The position numbers were made by a program, and so were the translations under genes. Under the pieces are notes generated by a model that worked only from the letters and a program-made list of their open reading frames with translations, did not search any database and was not told the origin of the DNA. Positions 33,768-45,392 of a stretch of DNA of 64,000 nt are shown here, in pieces. Source of the DNA: Leptodontidium sp. MPI-SDFR-AT-0119 (lineage: Eukaryota > Ascomycota > Leotiomycetes > Helotiales > Leptodontidiaceae). The DNA is taken from positions 558,001-622,000 of the forward strand of contig JAHLEZ010000006.1 of NCBI GenBank assembly GCA_020726505.1, in the 5' to 3' direction. Each line of letters opens with the position of its first letter. Position 1 is the first letter of the stretch.

Positions 33768-34800
33768 CTACAAGAGTCGATTCTCATCATTAGTCCAATT
33801 CCGCTTCTCCTTCTGCAGGGCAGATTGAACAATCAAGATCGTAAAAACTGCCCAAATAGTGATAAACGCAGCAGGAGCTGACCATCCAATCTTCTCCGTC
33901 GTCAGTAAGATTCAAAAACAATTGCACTGACATACGTACAACGTATGCAAGGTCTCTGCTTAACAAGTTTGGCCAGAATATCACCATACTCGTCGCAACA
34001 GCAACTAATAGAGACGGCACCATCCAAAACCAAGTCATGAACACCAAGAGGCGCCGAAAGTCCCTACTGGCCTCGTATCGAGCACGCAAGTTCACACGAT
34101 ATCCAGAGCCGCCATTTCCATCCACAGCAACAACATCCTCGATCAGTGTAAACAGTGTCGGCCGTAGGTATTCTCCCTTCCTTATAGAGGATACTCTGAA
34201 TGGCGCTTTAACTCGAAAAGTGCGCATCAACTCGATGAGGAGCACTTCGATACTGAAAACAAATAGGATGGAGGAGGTTGGCATGGCGAGAAGCCGGACC
34301 AGCGGTGGGTCGATACTCGTTGCTGTTGCTACCTCTGCAATGATAACTATGAGAACAAGCGCGCTGTTCCAATGGAACCAGTCAAACTGGCAGGTTTCTT
34401 CTTAGCAATGGTCTTAACTTAGAGCGAGAGAAGTTACTTACGTCCCAGCGCCCTGTGTTGGCTACTCGACAAGTCGAACTCTTTTTCCATAGTCTCCACG
34501 TCCGCTGTAGGAACTCGAGGATGATCGTACCGAACAGTGTCCCTGAGATGATCAGGTAGACTGAAAATAAGTCAATAAGTGCAGGCGGAGAAGACTCTTC
34601 TTACCCGTATTTTTGTCTAGATGGGTCTGGTAGTTCAGAATGATGTAAAGGACAATCGGTACTGCGACCGAGTCCAGAGCTGTGCAGGTGCAGAAAAAGA
34701 TGATGCTCCATTTCTTCGCGTAAATGTTGTATTCTAGCTTGGGTAGTCGATTGTCGGAAGTATTATTGTAGGAAATGGACAGTGTGTCGGAAATTGGCAT
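33768..34800 (-). CDS. Unrecognised multi-pass membrane protein
   Basis: Four reverse-strand exons (34800-34605, 34560-34442, 34386-33940, 33890-33768) give 294 residues with every junction in phase. Six or seven hydrophobic segments are visible, including WSIIFFCTCTALDSVAVPIV, VYLIISGTLFGTIILEFL, SALVLIVIIAEVATA, LLVFMTWFWMVPSLLVAVAT and a final IGWSAPAAFITIWAVFTILI. Basic loops (QRTWRLWKKSS, ELMRTFRVKAP) lie between them. I do not recognise the family; such proteins are commonly orphan in helotialean fungi. A branch-site/acceptor pair (CTAACTAACC...CAACAG) ends one base before the chosen ATG, so a 5' intron and further upstream exons are possible, perhaps in the protein-like stretch at 34985-35340. 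Confidence 0.75.
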
Positions 34801-37800
34801 TCTGTTGGGGAGGTTAGTTAGAGGGAGGTCGACATGGAAGACATATGGTATGGTATGTCAAGCCTTCAGGGGAAAAGATGAATCAAAAAAAGATCATACT
34901 GAGGTCTTAGTATACCGTACATGATCGCTGCTAACGACGAGGAGTGCAAAACATGAGCTGGCTCGGGTAAAAATGAATTACCTGTAGATGTAAGGTCAAC
35001 CTCGACACGTACAATAAATTGTATGAACGAGTTGTTCGTCCGGTTAAGGGGAAATACATCAAAGGTCATTCAGCTTACGCATTGTTTCACAAGGCACTGA
35101 GACAGGATCTAGGTACCTCGGAAAGGCGCACAGCCCTCTGGCATACAGTGCATACGCACTTTTAGGGGGAGGCTTGACGGAACAGCGAACCGCGACGCTT
35201 CCGGAGCTATTCGTTACACCCGGTCTGGATTGCTGATTGATAGCCCTGCTTCGCTGCCCGAAGGCACCATGATCTGGAATGCTTTGACTCGCCAAAGTAC
35301 TATAAAAAGCAATGCCATTTCCAACACTTAAAACCCACAACCACTGGAGCAGCGCATAACTGTTGGTAATATTTGCCTGCAGAGTACAGAACTCATTTGG
35401 ATTAAAGTAGAGTACGACGTTTAAAAATCGATTTTGTTAAGGTGTTGAGTCCTCTTATATACTTCTATGTTATCAATATTGTTGTTGGGAAGGACCTCGG
35501 GTGCTTTCCGGCAGGTTCTCCCGATAGATAAGGAGTCAACACTTGCGGTTTCTCCAACTACCATCTCTCATCATTGTATTCTATTTGAAAGAAATTAAGC
35601 CACTTCAACCCCTTCCCAATTCACAGTTTTTAGATATATAATATCCTTAGGGTTGAATCTTTTATTACCTCTTCAAACCGAGAAGTCCCTTTTGTACTTC
35701 ATTTCATATTACCTCTCTTATTGTATAATTATTACGTTTCCTTCCCTTCGAAATATTCTCCAGTAACAATCGGATACAACGGTTGGTTCAAGTAGGATGA
35801 AAATTTAGAGTGATACTGGATAAAAATAGAAATAAAAGACTGATCGATGAGGGGGCTTGATACAGTAGAGCAATGCGAAGACATGCGGGGGCGGGGGGCG
35901 GGGTTGTCGGATACGTGGGAATGGTCATATAGTTGGTCAACTGGAATAGTAGGGACATTGTTCTCACCATTTTCGTAGTATTCCTAGTGCAGATTTTGAT
36001 TCTGCGGAAGGGGATGAAGTTGGGGAAAGGCGAGATTTGGTGAGAAGAAGAGCACACGACAATACATTTGGAGACGACAGCGACAAACACCCACATTCTT
36101 TAAGCCAGGTTAATGAAGGGGCCTTTAATATTATATATTTTGATTCTTTAACCTCAAGCGCCATCCCTGAATAACTCTAGACCTCGGGACTTGATTAAAG
36201 AAGGAGTTCAAAAGAATTGTACTCTACATCCAGTTCTTTCTGGCTCAATGGCTTGCTGATGACTGACAGTCACCGCGAGACGCTATTGTCTATTTATGCT
36301 GTTCGGAAGTCTGATCAAGCTTCTGCCTTGCGGCTGTTCTTTAGTAAATACTACTTAGCTTAGAGACTAACTAGCAAGATTACATATACTCAACGAGTCA
36401 ATCGTGAATATACACGCGCAAAAGCAAGGAACGTTACTTCGCACTAAAACAAGGGTAGGTAATATTATATAAATACCAAACCTGACCTACGCATCAACAG
36501 TAGAGAAGCAAAAGACCGTCTAGATAACCATTGAGGGTGGTGAGCTGACCGTTCGGTCTGAGTAGTAATGTGAACTGTAAATATGCGTATCAAAGTCAAG
36601 AAGGAGAAACCGTGTTTCACAGGCGTCAGAGGGGAAGAATGTCAGGTAGAATTGGTATGGAGATATTTCCATTCTTGGACAAAAGGGTTGAAAATTCCGA
36701 AAAGGCACGTGCTGTCGTTGGATATTTCGCTGTCATTTCATTTCAATACTACCCCTTACAGCGACACAAACGTGGGAACAAAAACACATGTGTAGAGAGG
36801 GCTTTCAATTTACAAGAGTAGAATAGTTCTCTTCTCTTTTTTTCCGATCGTATTGCTGAGAAAGTAGTATATAAAGTTCACTTCACAAACACGGGCACAC
36901 ATATAACAACTAGTGCATATCTCATCCTAGATGAGTAGGAAGCTGAGAACACAGGATATGGATATATATACTTACTTCGGAGTTCAGAACACGGAACCAA
37001 GTTTCCCCCCCCCCCCCCCAGAGACTCAAGATCCGAAAGTGAAAAGTGACAAGGTCTGTTGAGGTGAATTAACATTTCACTCTTGAGATCAAATACAGTA
37101 TTCAACTACATGGTCTTCGACAACTTATCAGGTAAATAATATATAAAATAGATGAATAAAGCCAAAACAGCTCGCGAATTAAGTCCATCCCAGTAAGAAA
37201 TCACATTCCCGCAAAGGCGAACACGTATTGAGGAGGGGAGAACCACTTCTTCGCAAGATACACCCTAATCCTCTGCCATGATGAAGGCGCCGATGCAGTA
37301 GTGTTGAACTTCTAGTCTTTTACTATCATTCGAATTTCGTTCGATGCTGATAAATCGAATTGGATGAAGTAAAAAGAGAGAGTTTGAGAAATGAAGATGG
37401 AGAAGATACGGAGACGGAGATGACAACAACCAGAAACACGACAGCAAAACGTCAAGTTCGCGGACGTACAGCAGACGTAGAACACCCTTCTCCCATCCCG
37501 ACCCCGAGCGGATGTACACTTGCACTACTCCCAGCTCCTCAACTACCGTCTACGAGATCAAGATGTAATATCTCACCCCAAACAGAACTAGGTGAGCATC
37601 GATTCCCTATCTCAGCCCCCACCATGTACCACTTGACAGATTCTTTGGCGCGTGCGGCGTTGAGAGCTTCACTGGGAAGGCGAGGTGGTATTTATACATG
37701 TACATTTATACGAGGAGACTTCCCCTAGCAGATGTGGATCTTCCTGGGGAAAGTGTGGCAATTTTAGCCGATTCAAGATCTTATGCATACAGATCTTGAG

Positions 37801-37979
37801 TGATGGGACAGACACGTAGAAGCAAGAAAAACCAACATGGTTAAAAGAGTCATGGGCGGCGAGAAGAGCGACGAAGGGGATAAGAATGTTCGGTTGCATG
37901 CAATGGCTCTAATTCATACACTATCCAAATAATGCCAGTCTGGCAATGCTCCATCCTTCATTCATTTTCCAAATTTCAT
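34801..37979. other. AT-richer gene-poor region
   Basis: About 3.2 kb without a clear gene. A minus-strand open stretch at 35059-35340, and a second in another frame at 34866-35069, look somewhat protein-like but are unrecognised and not joined by convincing splice sites. The rest is AT-rich with short frames only. Confidence 0.4.
37005..37019. repeat. Homopolymer tract of 15 C
   Basis: Fifteen consecutive C residues in an otherwise AT-rich spacer. Its length is likely polymorphic, and it is prone to sequencing error. Confidence 0.95.
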
Positions 37980-39284
37980 TTACAACTTCGCGATCATCTT
38001 CTCGCCCTTATGGATCCATGCAACGGCATCAGTAACTAACTCGTCAACAACAGCCTTGGCGCTCTTCTTCTCGTTCACAACAGCGGCAGCCTTGCCCATC
38101 AGGAAGGGGCGGGCATTATCCATAGTCTGTTTACAATTAGAATAAGTTCTTTTGTCTGAAGGGGAAACTAGGTGGATATACCTCATCATCAATATCGTCG
38201 CCCAAAGTCTCGAAATCGTGCTCAACGGGAATAACACCCTTGTTGGTGAGTTCCTTGATCTCCGCAGCCCGGTTGTTCTCCCAGTTGGCGATGTATGCGT
38301 TATTCCTTACCCGCAGAGGTCTTCCGGTGAAGATGATTGTGCGGATATTGTCGTCGTGGCCAGCTGTGCGGACGGCTTCTTGGTGAGCTTTGGGGGCACC
38401 GGCCTCATCAGTCAAGATGAAGCGGGTTCCGACCCAGACGGCGCTTGCACCAAGCATGAGAGCAGCTGCGACGGTTTGGCCGTTATAAATACCACCAGCG
38501 GCAACAACTTGTACGGGCTGGCCGGTCATTGGGCTCTTCTTGCCCTTGCAGAGCTCAACAACGGCTGGGATCAAGACGGTCGTGGGAACATCTCCAGTGT
38601 GTCCACCTCCCTCTCCTCCTTGTGCGCAGATGATATCGACGCCCAAATCGAGACACTTCTTAACGTGCTTGGGGTGTCCGATCATGTTCATGTATAGAAT
38701 GCCAGCTTTATGGAGTCGGTCAACGACATGTTGGGGAGGGACGCCGACGGCGGAGACGAAGAGTTTGGCACCGCTGTCGATGATGATGTCAACCAACTCG
38801 TTGAGCTTGCCTTTGGTATAATCGTAGCTGTTCGGAGGAAATGCAAATTAGCTTCGCCCTTTTGTATATTAATCGAGTTTGTGCCTCGGAAAACACGGAG
38901 GAAGTAAGAGTAATCTGGCCGGTTTGTGCTTACTTGGTCTTACGGGCAGATCCACCAACTTGGGGGAGGAGCAAATCAACACCGAATGGAGCATTCTTGT
39001 CTGTGAGGAAGGACTTGAGCTCTGCGATCTGCTCACGGAGCATGTCTGGTGTGTATCCCACGCCTCCAATAACACCGAGTCCTCCGGCATTTGTGACGGC
39101 TGCTGCGAGCTTGGGGCCAGCGGCGACGTTCATGCCAGCCAGCAGGACTGGGTGAGGGATCTTGAGGAGGTCGGTGACCGTTGTGCGGAGTTGTTCTGTG
39201 ATGTAGATGTCAGTTTGCGTTGTGTTGATGGTTGGTTGGCATGTGATTGTTTTGATAGGCATGGTACATACGTTTGGAGGCCAT
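37980..39284 (-). CDS. Nitronate monooxygenase (2-nitropropane dioxygenase family)
   Basis: Four reverse-strand exons (39284-39272, 39195-38934, 38827-38182, 38126-37980) give 355 residues. The start codon lies on a 13-nt exon encoding MASK. FMN TIM-barrel motifs are clear: HPVLLAGMNVAAGPKLAAAVTNAGG at the N-terminus, GVPP..V..L...GI in the middle, CAQGGEGGGHTGD with the conserved His168 of the active site, VVAAGGIYNGQTVAAAL and GASAVWVGTRF for phosphate binding. The family oxidises alkyl nitronates such as propionate-3-nitronate to aldehydes or keto acids plus nitrite, protecting mitochondrial respiration. Fungal relatives are also annotated as oxidoreductases of unknown substrate. No signal or organelle-targeting sequence is evident. 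The last exon is well formed and ends EKMIAKL. Confidence 0.95.
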
Positions 39285-39926
39285 CTTGACGGTATGTGTG
39301 GGTTATGGAGATATGCGAGATGGAGGGAATGCAATCAATGGACAGAGAGAGGATGTCTTGGGTGGTAGGACTGATGTTGTGTAGAGGGATAGATAGAATG
39401 GAGAGAATGAGGAGGAGAAGATTTTATGGGGGAAGAAAGAAGATGGAGAAGGGTGACGGCGACGGCCCCTCGGATCCTTAGAGGAGGCCAAGCAGTCGAG
39501 TAACCGCTGAATCTGGGGAACTCGAAGAAATGCCTCGGCTCGACCGAAGCCATCAAAGCCGGCCTTGGCGTTCGTTCTGGCAGGCAGGTTAGGAGGGGCA
39601 GCTGAGCTGACATAATCATCGGGATTCAGTGTCTCCGTGTCGAAAACAAAGCCAATGACATGTGCTTGTCAAGCTCGCAGCTAAGTGAAGTGGCAGCCAG
39701 CCTTCTGGAAAGGGCAATTGTTTGAGTAGCGGATATTTCATAGCTCAAATACTTACCTAACGAAAAATAGGATTATCATATCATCACCGTAGTGAATTTG
39801 CCGAGAACTCTTATTCAAATTATGAGCCACGTGATATGGCCAACTGCTGGTGCATGTGAAAATTAGCCTGCCAGCTGAGCATTTCATCCATACTCGCTAC
39901 TTCCCTATAACAAAACACCACCACCT
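39285..39926. other. Divergent promoter region
   Basis: Spacer of 642 bp between the divergently transcribed nitronate monooxygenase and folate-enzyme genes. A CCACGTGA E-box-like element lies near 39828. No gene was seen. Confidence 0.5.
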
Positions 39927-41778
39927 ATGAGGGCATTTCGAGTGGGAGGGAAGATTGGCGGGAGACGCCTGACAAGCAAATATGGAACTGTATCCAAGTC
40001 AGCCTCAATTGTTGGGAAAACAGCCATCTCATCAACAATTCGACGACATCAAAGCTCCAGCAACGGACCTCTGAAACCATCACCATGGACCCCTCACTCT
40101 CTCAATAGCTCTACATCTCCCAGCAAGGACGCATCCGAAATATCCAGAATCTCCAAATCTTCGAAGCCAGCGCAAAAACACCTGGCATATATTGCTCTTG
40201 GCGGCAACATTGGGGTTCGAGAAAAATGGATCGAGAAAGCGTGTCATATGATGCCGCAGAGGGGCATTTATATCAAGAGAACGAGCTGTTTATGGGAGAC
40301 TGAGCCGATGTATGTTAAGGCTCAGCACCGGTTTTTGAATGGTGTTGCTGAGGTGAGTTGTGTTGCTTTCACGTGATGGAAACTGAAGTGGGAGATGTCC
40401 AGGGTCCATCTACGATCGTGGACCTGGTTTCCATTTTATATTTTTGACTAGCACTTAAACGCAACTGACTGATAATAGGTAGAAACCTCTCTGGAACCAC
40501 TTGCTCTCCTGGGTGCCCTTCAATCCATTGAGAATGAATTGGGCCGTGTGAAGCTTGTGGATAAGGGACCAAGGAATATCGACCTTGACATCCTACTGTA
40601 CGACGATCAAGTCGTGGACCATCCTAGACTCCAAGTCCCACATCCCTTGATGTTTGAACGGGAATTTGTTCTCAGACCACTGGCAGAGTAAGGCTTCTTT
40701 CCCGCGGCTTTAAACCTGAACTGACGCTTTCAGGTTGATACCTGGGAAGCCATTGGACTCAAAGAATCCTTGGAAGGTCACACAAGACTACTTGAATGAA
40801 CTCCCAATTTCAGAGTCTGTGATGACTACAGTCACTCCACTTCCCGGCGCGCGGCAACCTCTCCGTAGTCTTGATCCACGGCGCAGCACACGCATCATGG
40901 CAATCCTCAATGCGTCTCCAGAGTCCTTCTCCAATAAAGGCCAAGCAAGGGAGGCAGGCCTCGAGACACTCATAAAATCCAGACCAAAGGATTCCCTAGG
41001 AACGGATGACGCGATTAACGCTTTCGATCAGTTCAGCAGGACCAGTCCAGAACCTCCGATCAGGCCGTACCACGTCTATGAGACTCCTATCATGGATGTT
41101 GGCGGGCAAAGCACAGCTCCTGGGGTAGAGGAAGTGCCAGTTGAAGAAGAAACGGCTCGTGTCTTAGAGTTAATCGAAAAGCGGCTCATCCCACAATCCT
41201 ACCTTAACATCAGTGTCGATACATACCGCGCATCTGTTGCCAGAGCCGCCGTCAAAGCGGGAGCGAGTATCATCAACGATGTATCTGCTGGGACCATGGA
41301 TCCAGACATGCTGCCCACCATGGCCGAACTGGGCGCGACAGTCGTTCTCATGCATATGCGTGGAACTCCCCAAACGATGGCCAAACTGACATCCTATCCC
41401 GCCGGCCTGATCTCAACAATAGCATCTGAACTCCTCGAGCGTGTAGCAGCTGCCGAAGCAGCAGGTATCCGTCGATGGCGAATAATTCTCGACCCTGGCA
41501 TTGGATTCGCGAAGACAGCTGAGCAGAATGTCGAGATCCTCCGGCGCCTCGACGAGTTGAGAGATTGGCCTGGACTGAGAGGTTTGCCGTGGCTGGTTGG
41601 GTCGAGCCGCAAGAGCTTCATTGGGAAGATCACTGGTGTGGAGACGGCGGATGAGAGGATTATGGGGACGGCGGTGACTGTTGCCGCTGCGGTGCAAGGA
41701 GGTGCGGATATTGTGAGGGTGCATGATGTTGATGCGATGTTGGAGGCGACTAAGATGGCTGACGCTATATGGCGATGA
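39927..41778 (+). CDS. Bifunctional HPPK-dihydropteroate synthase, folate pathway
   Basis: Three exons (39927-40352, 40479-40687, 40734-41778) give 559 residues. The first 85 residues are basic and Ser/Arg-rich without acidic residues at the start, consistent with a mitochondrial presequence. HPPK (about 86-215) has YIALGGNIG, TSCLWETEPMYV and GPRNIDLDILLYDD. DHPS (about 264-559) has IMAILNASPESFS (266-278), MDVGGQSTAPG, SVDTYRASVA, INDVSAG, LDPGIGFAKT, VGSSRKSFIG and the terminal RVHDV. It makes hydroxymethyl-dihydropterin pyrophosphate and then dihydropteroate, the sulfonamide-sensitive step. Yeast Fol1 also has N-terminal aldolase (FolB) domains, which are absent here. The aldolase must be encoded elsewhere, or the true start is further upstream. 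Confidence 0.95.
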
Positions 41779-42232
41779 GACCATCGGCCTGCTATGTATA
41801 TGTATATGTATATGTATATGTAGATATATCCCTCGAAAAATATGCCCGCTCTGACTGCTGTTCTGTTTGCTTCCCTGAGAACCAGTAGCTCTAAAGTCAA
41901 GCCGCTCCCGCTTTGCTTGTCTTGCACGTGAGATGTCAACAAACAGCCTTGTCCTTCTTGTCCTTTCATCCCCACCATCTTCACAATCTTACAATTTTTC
42001 AACTCCATTCTTGCAAGATCTGCTCTTGCTTCGAACCTTGATCGCTTGTCCTCGCTCGAACAAACAAGTGCACATCCTCTTCGGCCAACACTCTATTTAC
42101 AACAGTACACCCCCTCTTTACGAACCGATCCAAGTCGAAACTCTCCTCCAGCAAGCCCCCGCAACCTCCTTCGATATCCCAAACCTCCCACCGAATAAAC
42201 CCATTCCCACTTCATACCCACCTAAAATCACA
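41779..42232. other. Intergenic region and 5' leader
   Basis: Contains a TATGTA microsatellite and a C/T-rich leader. The frame of the next gene stays open upstream to 41933, so a 100-residue longer N-terminus cannot be excluded, but the leader composition argues against it. Confidence 0.5.
41793..41822. repeat. Hexanucleotide microsatellite (TATGTA)5
   Basis: Five perfect TATGTA copies begin 14 bases after the stop codon of the folate gene, so they lie in its 3' UTR. Confidence 0.95.
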
Positions 42233-44003
42233 ATGGCCGACCTAGGACTCACCCAAGCCGACATCGACCGCCTCGTACCCCATCTCCGCCTCGTTCTCGA
42301 CATATTAGTCAACCCAGACGAATACGAAATATCTGTGAACAAGGATTTCAAGGATGAGCACGTGGACGTGCTATCCAATACAGAAACAGAGACAGATTAT
42401 AGCTCGGTGTTTGATAACGTCGGCGTTGGTGCGAAGTCTGTGTCCAGCGTCATGACTGAGCATGCGCTGTTTGCTATGATACCGTCTCTTCCTCCTCTGC
42501 CGGTGGTCAATCCTGGGGATGTTGAGGAAGAAAACACTGTTGGGGATGTGGCTAGGTTTCTTTTGTGAGTATTCTGCTTTTTCTTTTGCTCTCTTGTATA
42601 CATGGTCTTCTTTGTCAATATCTCTTAATACACCAGCTGCACCGTCTACATCCATCAAATCCAAGTGAATTGCAGAAGATCTTTTTCATCCTACCTTCCA
42701 TGCCCTCCTTCACCAAGTCTAATCAAATCAATTGCTTTACTTTCACCAAAGAGCACCGCGAAGAAAGTTCTATTCCCTCCTCCTATCGCCTTCCCTCTTC
42801 ACCCCACACCCGTATCCCAACATTTTACAAACCCCCAAACTAATTCACCACCCCCAGGGCAATCACACGGCGCGTCACAACAGAGGAACTACAAAACGTC
42901 TTCCAATCGGCCAACTTCCCCTCTCCATTCAGACAGATGATGTGGAGCAAACTGATTCGCCTTACGATGAGACCGTGTAAGGAAACTGGTGCTAGACATC
43001 CGTTTGATCAGAGACAGAGATGTGTTCGCTGTAGTAAGCAGTTGTGTTTTGTAAGTGGGACATTTTATTTTATATTCACTATAATTAAATATCTGAAGAG
43101 GTTGTGTGTTGTCAGATGTTTGGCTGCTGTCATAATTTTGGAATGAGTGATTGGAGGAGTGTTAGTATAATACATCAAATACCCGTGTTGACAACGCATC
43201 GCCCACTTGACTTCTTTATCAACAAGCTAAAAGAGGTATTAGTATATGTACTAGTTATGCTTGTTCTATCTCTCTCAAATTTCAAGCTGTTGCATTCTCT
43301 CTCAAAACCCTTCTCCTCACTAGACGACCCCAGCTAACATATCCCCTCAGCACTGCCGCCACTCCCTCCTAATGGAATGTCAGCTCTACACCTCCTCCTC
43401 ATCCGCCGCCCACAAAGGACTGCAACGAAAAGACTCCATCGCCGCCCTCCGCTTCCACAGCGTCTGCGAGCAACCGCTCTGTCAAGACTGGGTTCCAGAC
43501 TGCATTAAACGATGCGAATGTATGGAAGTCCTCGCTGGAGATCGGCTTGCAAGTGATACCGGGGTATGGGGATTCTTCCACTGTAGGGAGTGTCTACGGA
43601 ATGCCAATTTAGGATTGGATATGCGGAATACGAGACTAGTTACATTCCAGACGGCGGAGGGGAGTGAGGTTTTAGCTGTAAGTACCTATATCCCTTTATT
43701 TTCAATAATATCTTTGAGTAATTGTAGCATGATTTTTAATTTTTAGACATCTGCTAATACTGCCTCCTGCGTTTTCAGGAATATATCTGTCCATGCGGTC
43801 GTCCAGTCCATCCCGACTCTAGGAAGGTGTGCATGATTTGTATGCAGGCTTGTGCGCCTTATACATTGAATGCATTCGACGTCTTTAGGAACGGTGATGA
43901 TATGCCTACTGTTTCTATGAGCTCATTGAATGACGTTAATGGTGGGGTTGAGGGGCAGGAGGGCTGGAATAGTGGGGAGTGTTTGCTTTTTCGTCGTGGA
44001 TAG
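42233..44003 (+). CDS. Unrecognised Cys-rich putative zinc-binding protein
   Basis: Five exons (42233-42564, 42858-43050, 43116-43160, 43351-43677, 43779-44003) give 373 residues in one phase. The N-terminal 110 residues are acidic. The rest has at least three Cys/His groups: C166-x2-C169-x4-C174, continued by CCH at 179-181 and HCRH at 191-194; a middle group with CEQPLCQDWVPDC, KRCECM and HCREC; and ICPCG...C317-x2-C320-x3-C324. The spacing resembles RING-like or tandem zinc ribbons, but no catalogued domain fits by eye. The 293-nt first intron is long for this window yet has a good CTAATTC branch site and CCCCCAG acceptor. A nuclear or ubiquitin-related role is only a guess. Confidence 0.8.
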
Positions 44004-45392
44004 GGATCGTAGCGTTTAGAGCTGGTATTTACGAGTTATGCCGTTGGACGTTAGGATCTTGGATGTGGGATAAAGTCCGTTGAAATTCCTGTAAATTTTT
44101 CTTTGTAGCTATGACAACTTTTGGGAGTGAGGATGGGAACCTGAAGCTTTTTGGATTGGCATACTCTTGCTGTAGTAATCATGAGCCTCTTCTTCCATGG
44201 CTCGTGCTTGACTTCTTTCCCTCATTACTCGTGGTTTCCCTGTCGTGCACTTGTGAAAGCTCGGCCTCAAATTTGGCTTCATAAAGAGAATTTTGTTGCA
44301 AGTGAACAGATTCACAATCTGAAACCATCTAACCACAGATATGATACATGTTATCATGTAGCGCGCTTTCAATAGTACTTTTATTTCCTTCTGTTCTCCA
44401 AATCATCAATCATTCACCGCCTTAAACTACACGGAGTCATCAACACCCTCTTAACACCACTACGCTGTGATGGCGCTCGTATTGTTTGTTGTTTGTTGTT
44501 TGTTGTGCTCGCTTAAGCCCGCCAATCAATGAACCCCACTTGAGCCCCAGTCGCAAATAGCTTCGAAGCCATCCGACGTCCAACAACTTCTGTTTACCAG
44601 TGTGGGAAAGAAAATCTTCACCGAAATAGAATGGAGCTTTGCTACGGACCACCACAAACTCAGAATTCAACATCCAAGTGAAGTCTCGGGGTTGGGGAAT
44701 GATAGGCTATCACAATGAGCTTATGAGGGCGAGGTGGTCAGTATTAAGATAGATATTATGGCGAATTGGGAATTGGGAAACCTTGTGACACCTTTGTTTT
44801 GCAATTGATTGATTTTTGGCGGAAAGGATAAATGCAGCAACACCTCGAGGTATGCGCTTCGATTATTACCACAAATGATCATTATCCCCACCCATTGAAA
44901 TTCTCGTTCAACATGATTTCCAGCTTCTTACGGAGACCCTAGAAATTTTTTTAATATAGCTACCTAGCGTAATCATGATAAAGAACCCTGATTCGGGCCT
45001 TCATTCTGTTTTCATGATAGATACATTAGAAAGTTTAACTTCTTAGATCTCAAAAAGAAGACCCCGAAATTTAGCCATAGACTGGTTCGGTGGTTTACAG
45101 CTCGACACCAAAATTTTGCAAGAAAGTCGATTTGTGTAAACAACTTGGGGCCCCCTATGGCCCCCCTCCCTACCTTCATAGTCTGTTTTGGGTTTCTTGA
45201 TGATTCGCACCATCAGCCATAGCAGGACTTCGTTTGCGATACCAGTCGAAGGTGCGTAGATTATTTCTGTAATCTTCAGTTGATGCCTGCATCTCTCAAG
45301 GAAGAAATATACAGATCCCATTTGAATATACGAGTTCAGTTTCTACTTACGACTATAAGAGCATTCCCATTCACTACCACAGAATTCTAGCC
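44004..45392. other. Intergenic region, no supported gene
   Basis: Three TTGTTTG copies lie at 44482-44502. A minus-strand stretch at 44440-44673 reads protein-like in two frames but is unrecognised. The part 45040-45320 may hold the decayed 3' end of the neighbouring pseudogene. Confidence 0.4.

Noticed and set aside
34866..35340. Minus-strand open stretches upstream of the orphan membrane gene
   Set aside because: They are protein-like in composition but in different frames, and no donor phase fits the acceptor before 34800. Kept only as a question in the findings.
39335..39619. Minus-strand open frame upstream of the nitronate monooxygenase
   Set aside because: The gene's own start on the 13-nt exon at 39284 is well supported by splice phase and family N-terminus; this stretch is promoter or leader.
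44440..44700. Minus-strand segment that reads protein-like in two frames
   Set aside because: Neither reading could be assigned to a family or joined by splice sites. It could be the end of a decayed gene but the support is too weak to annotate.
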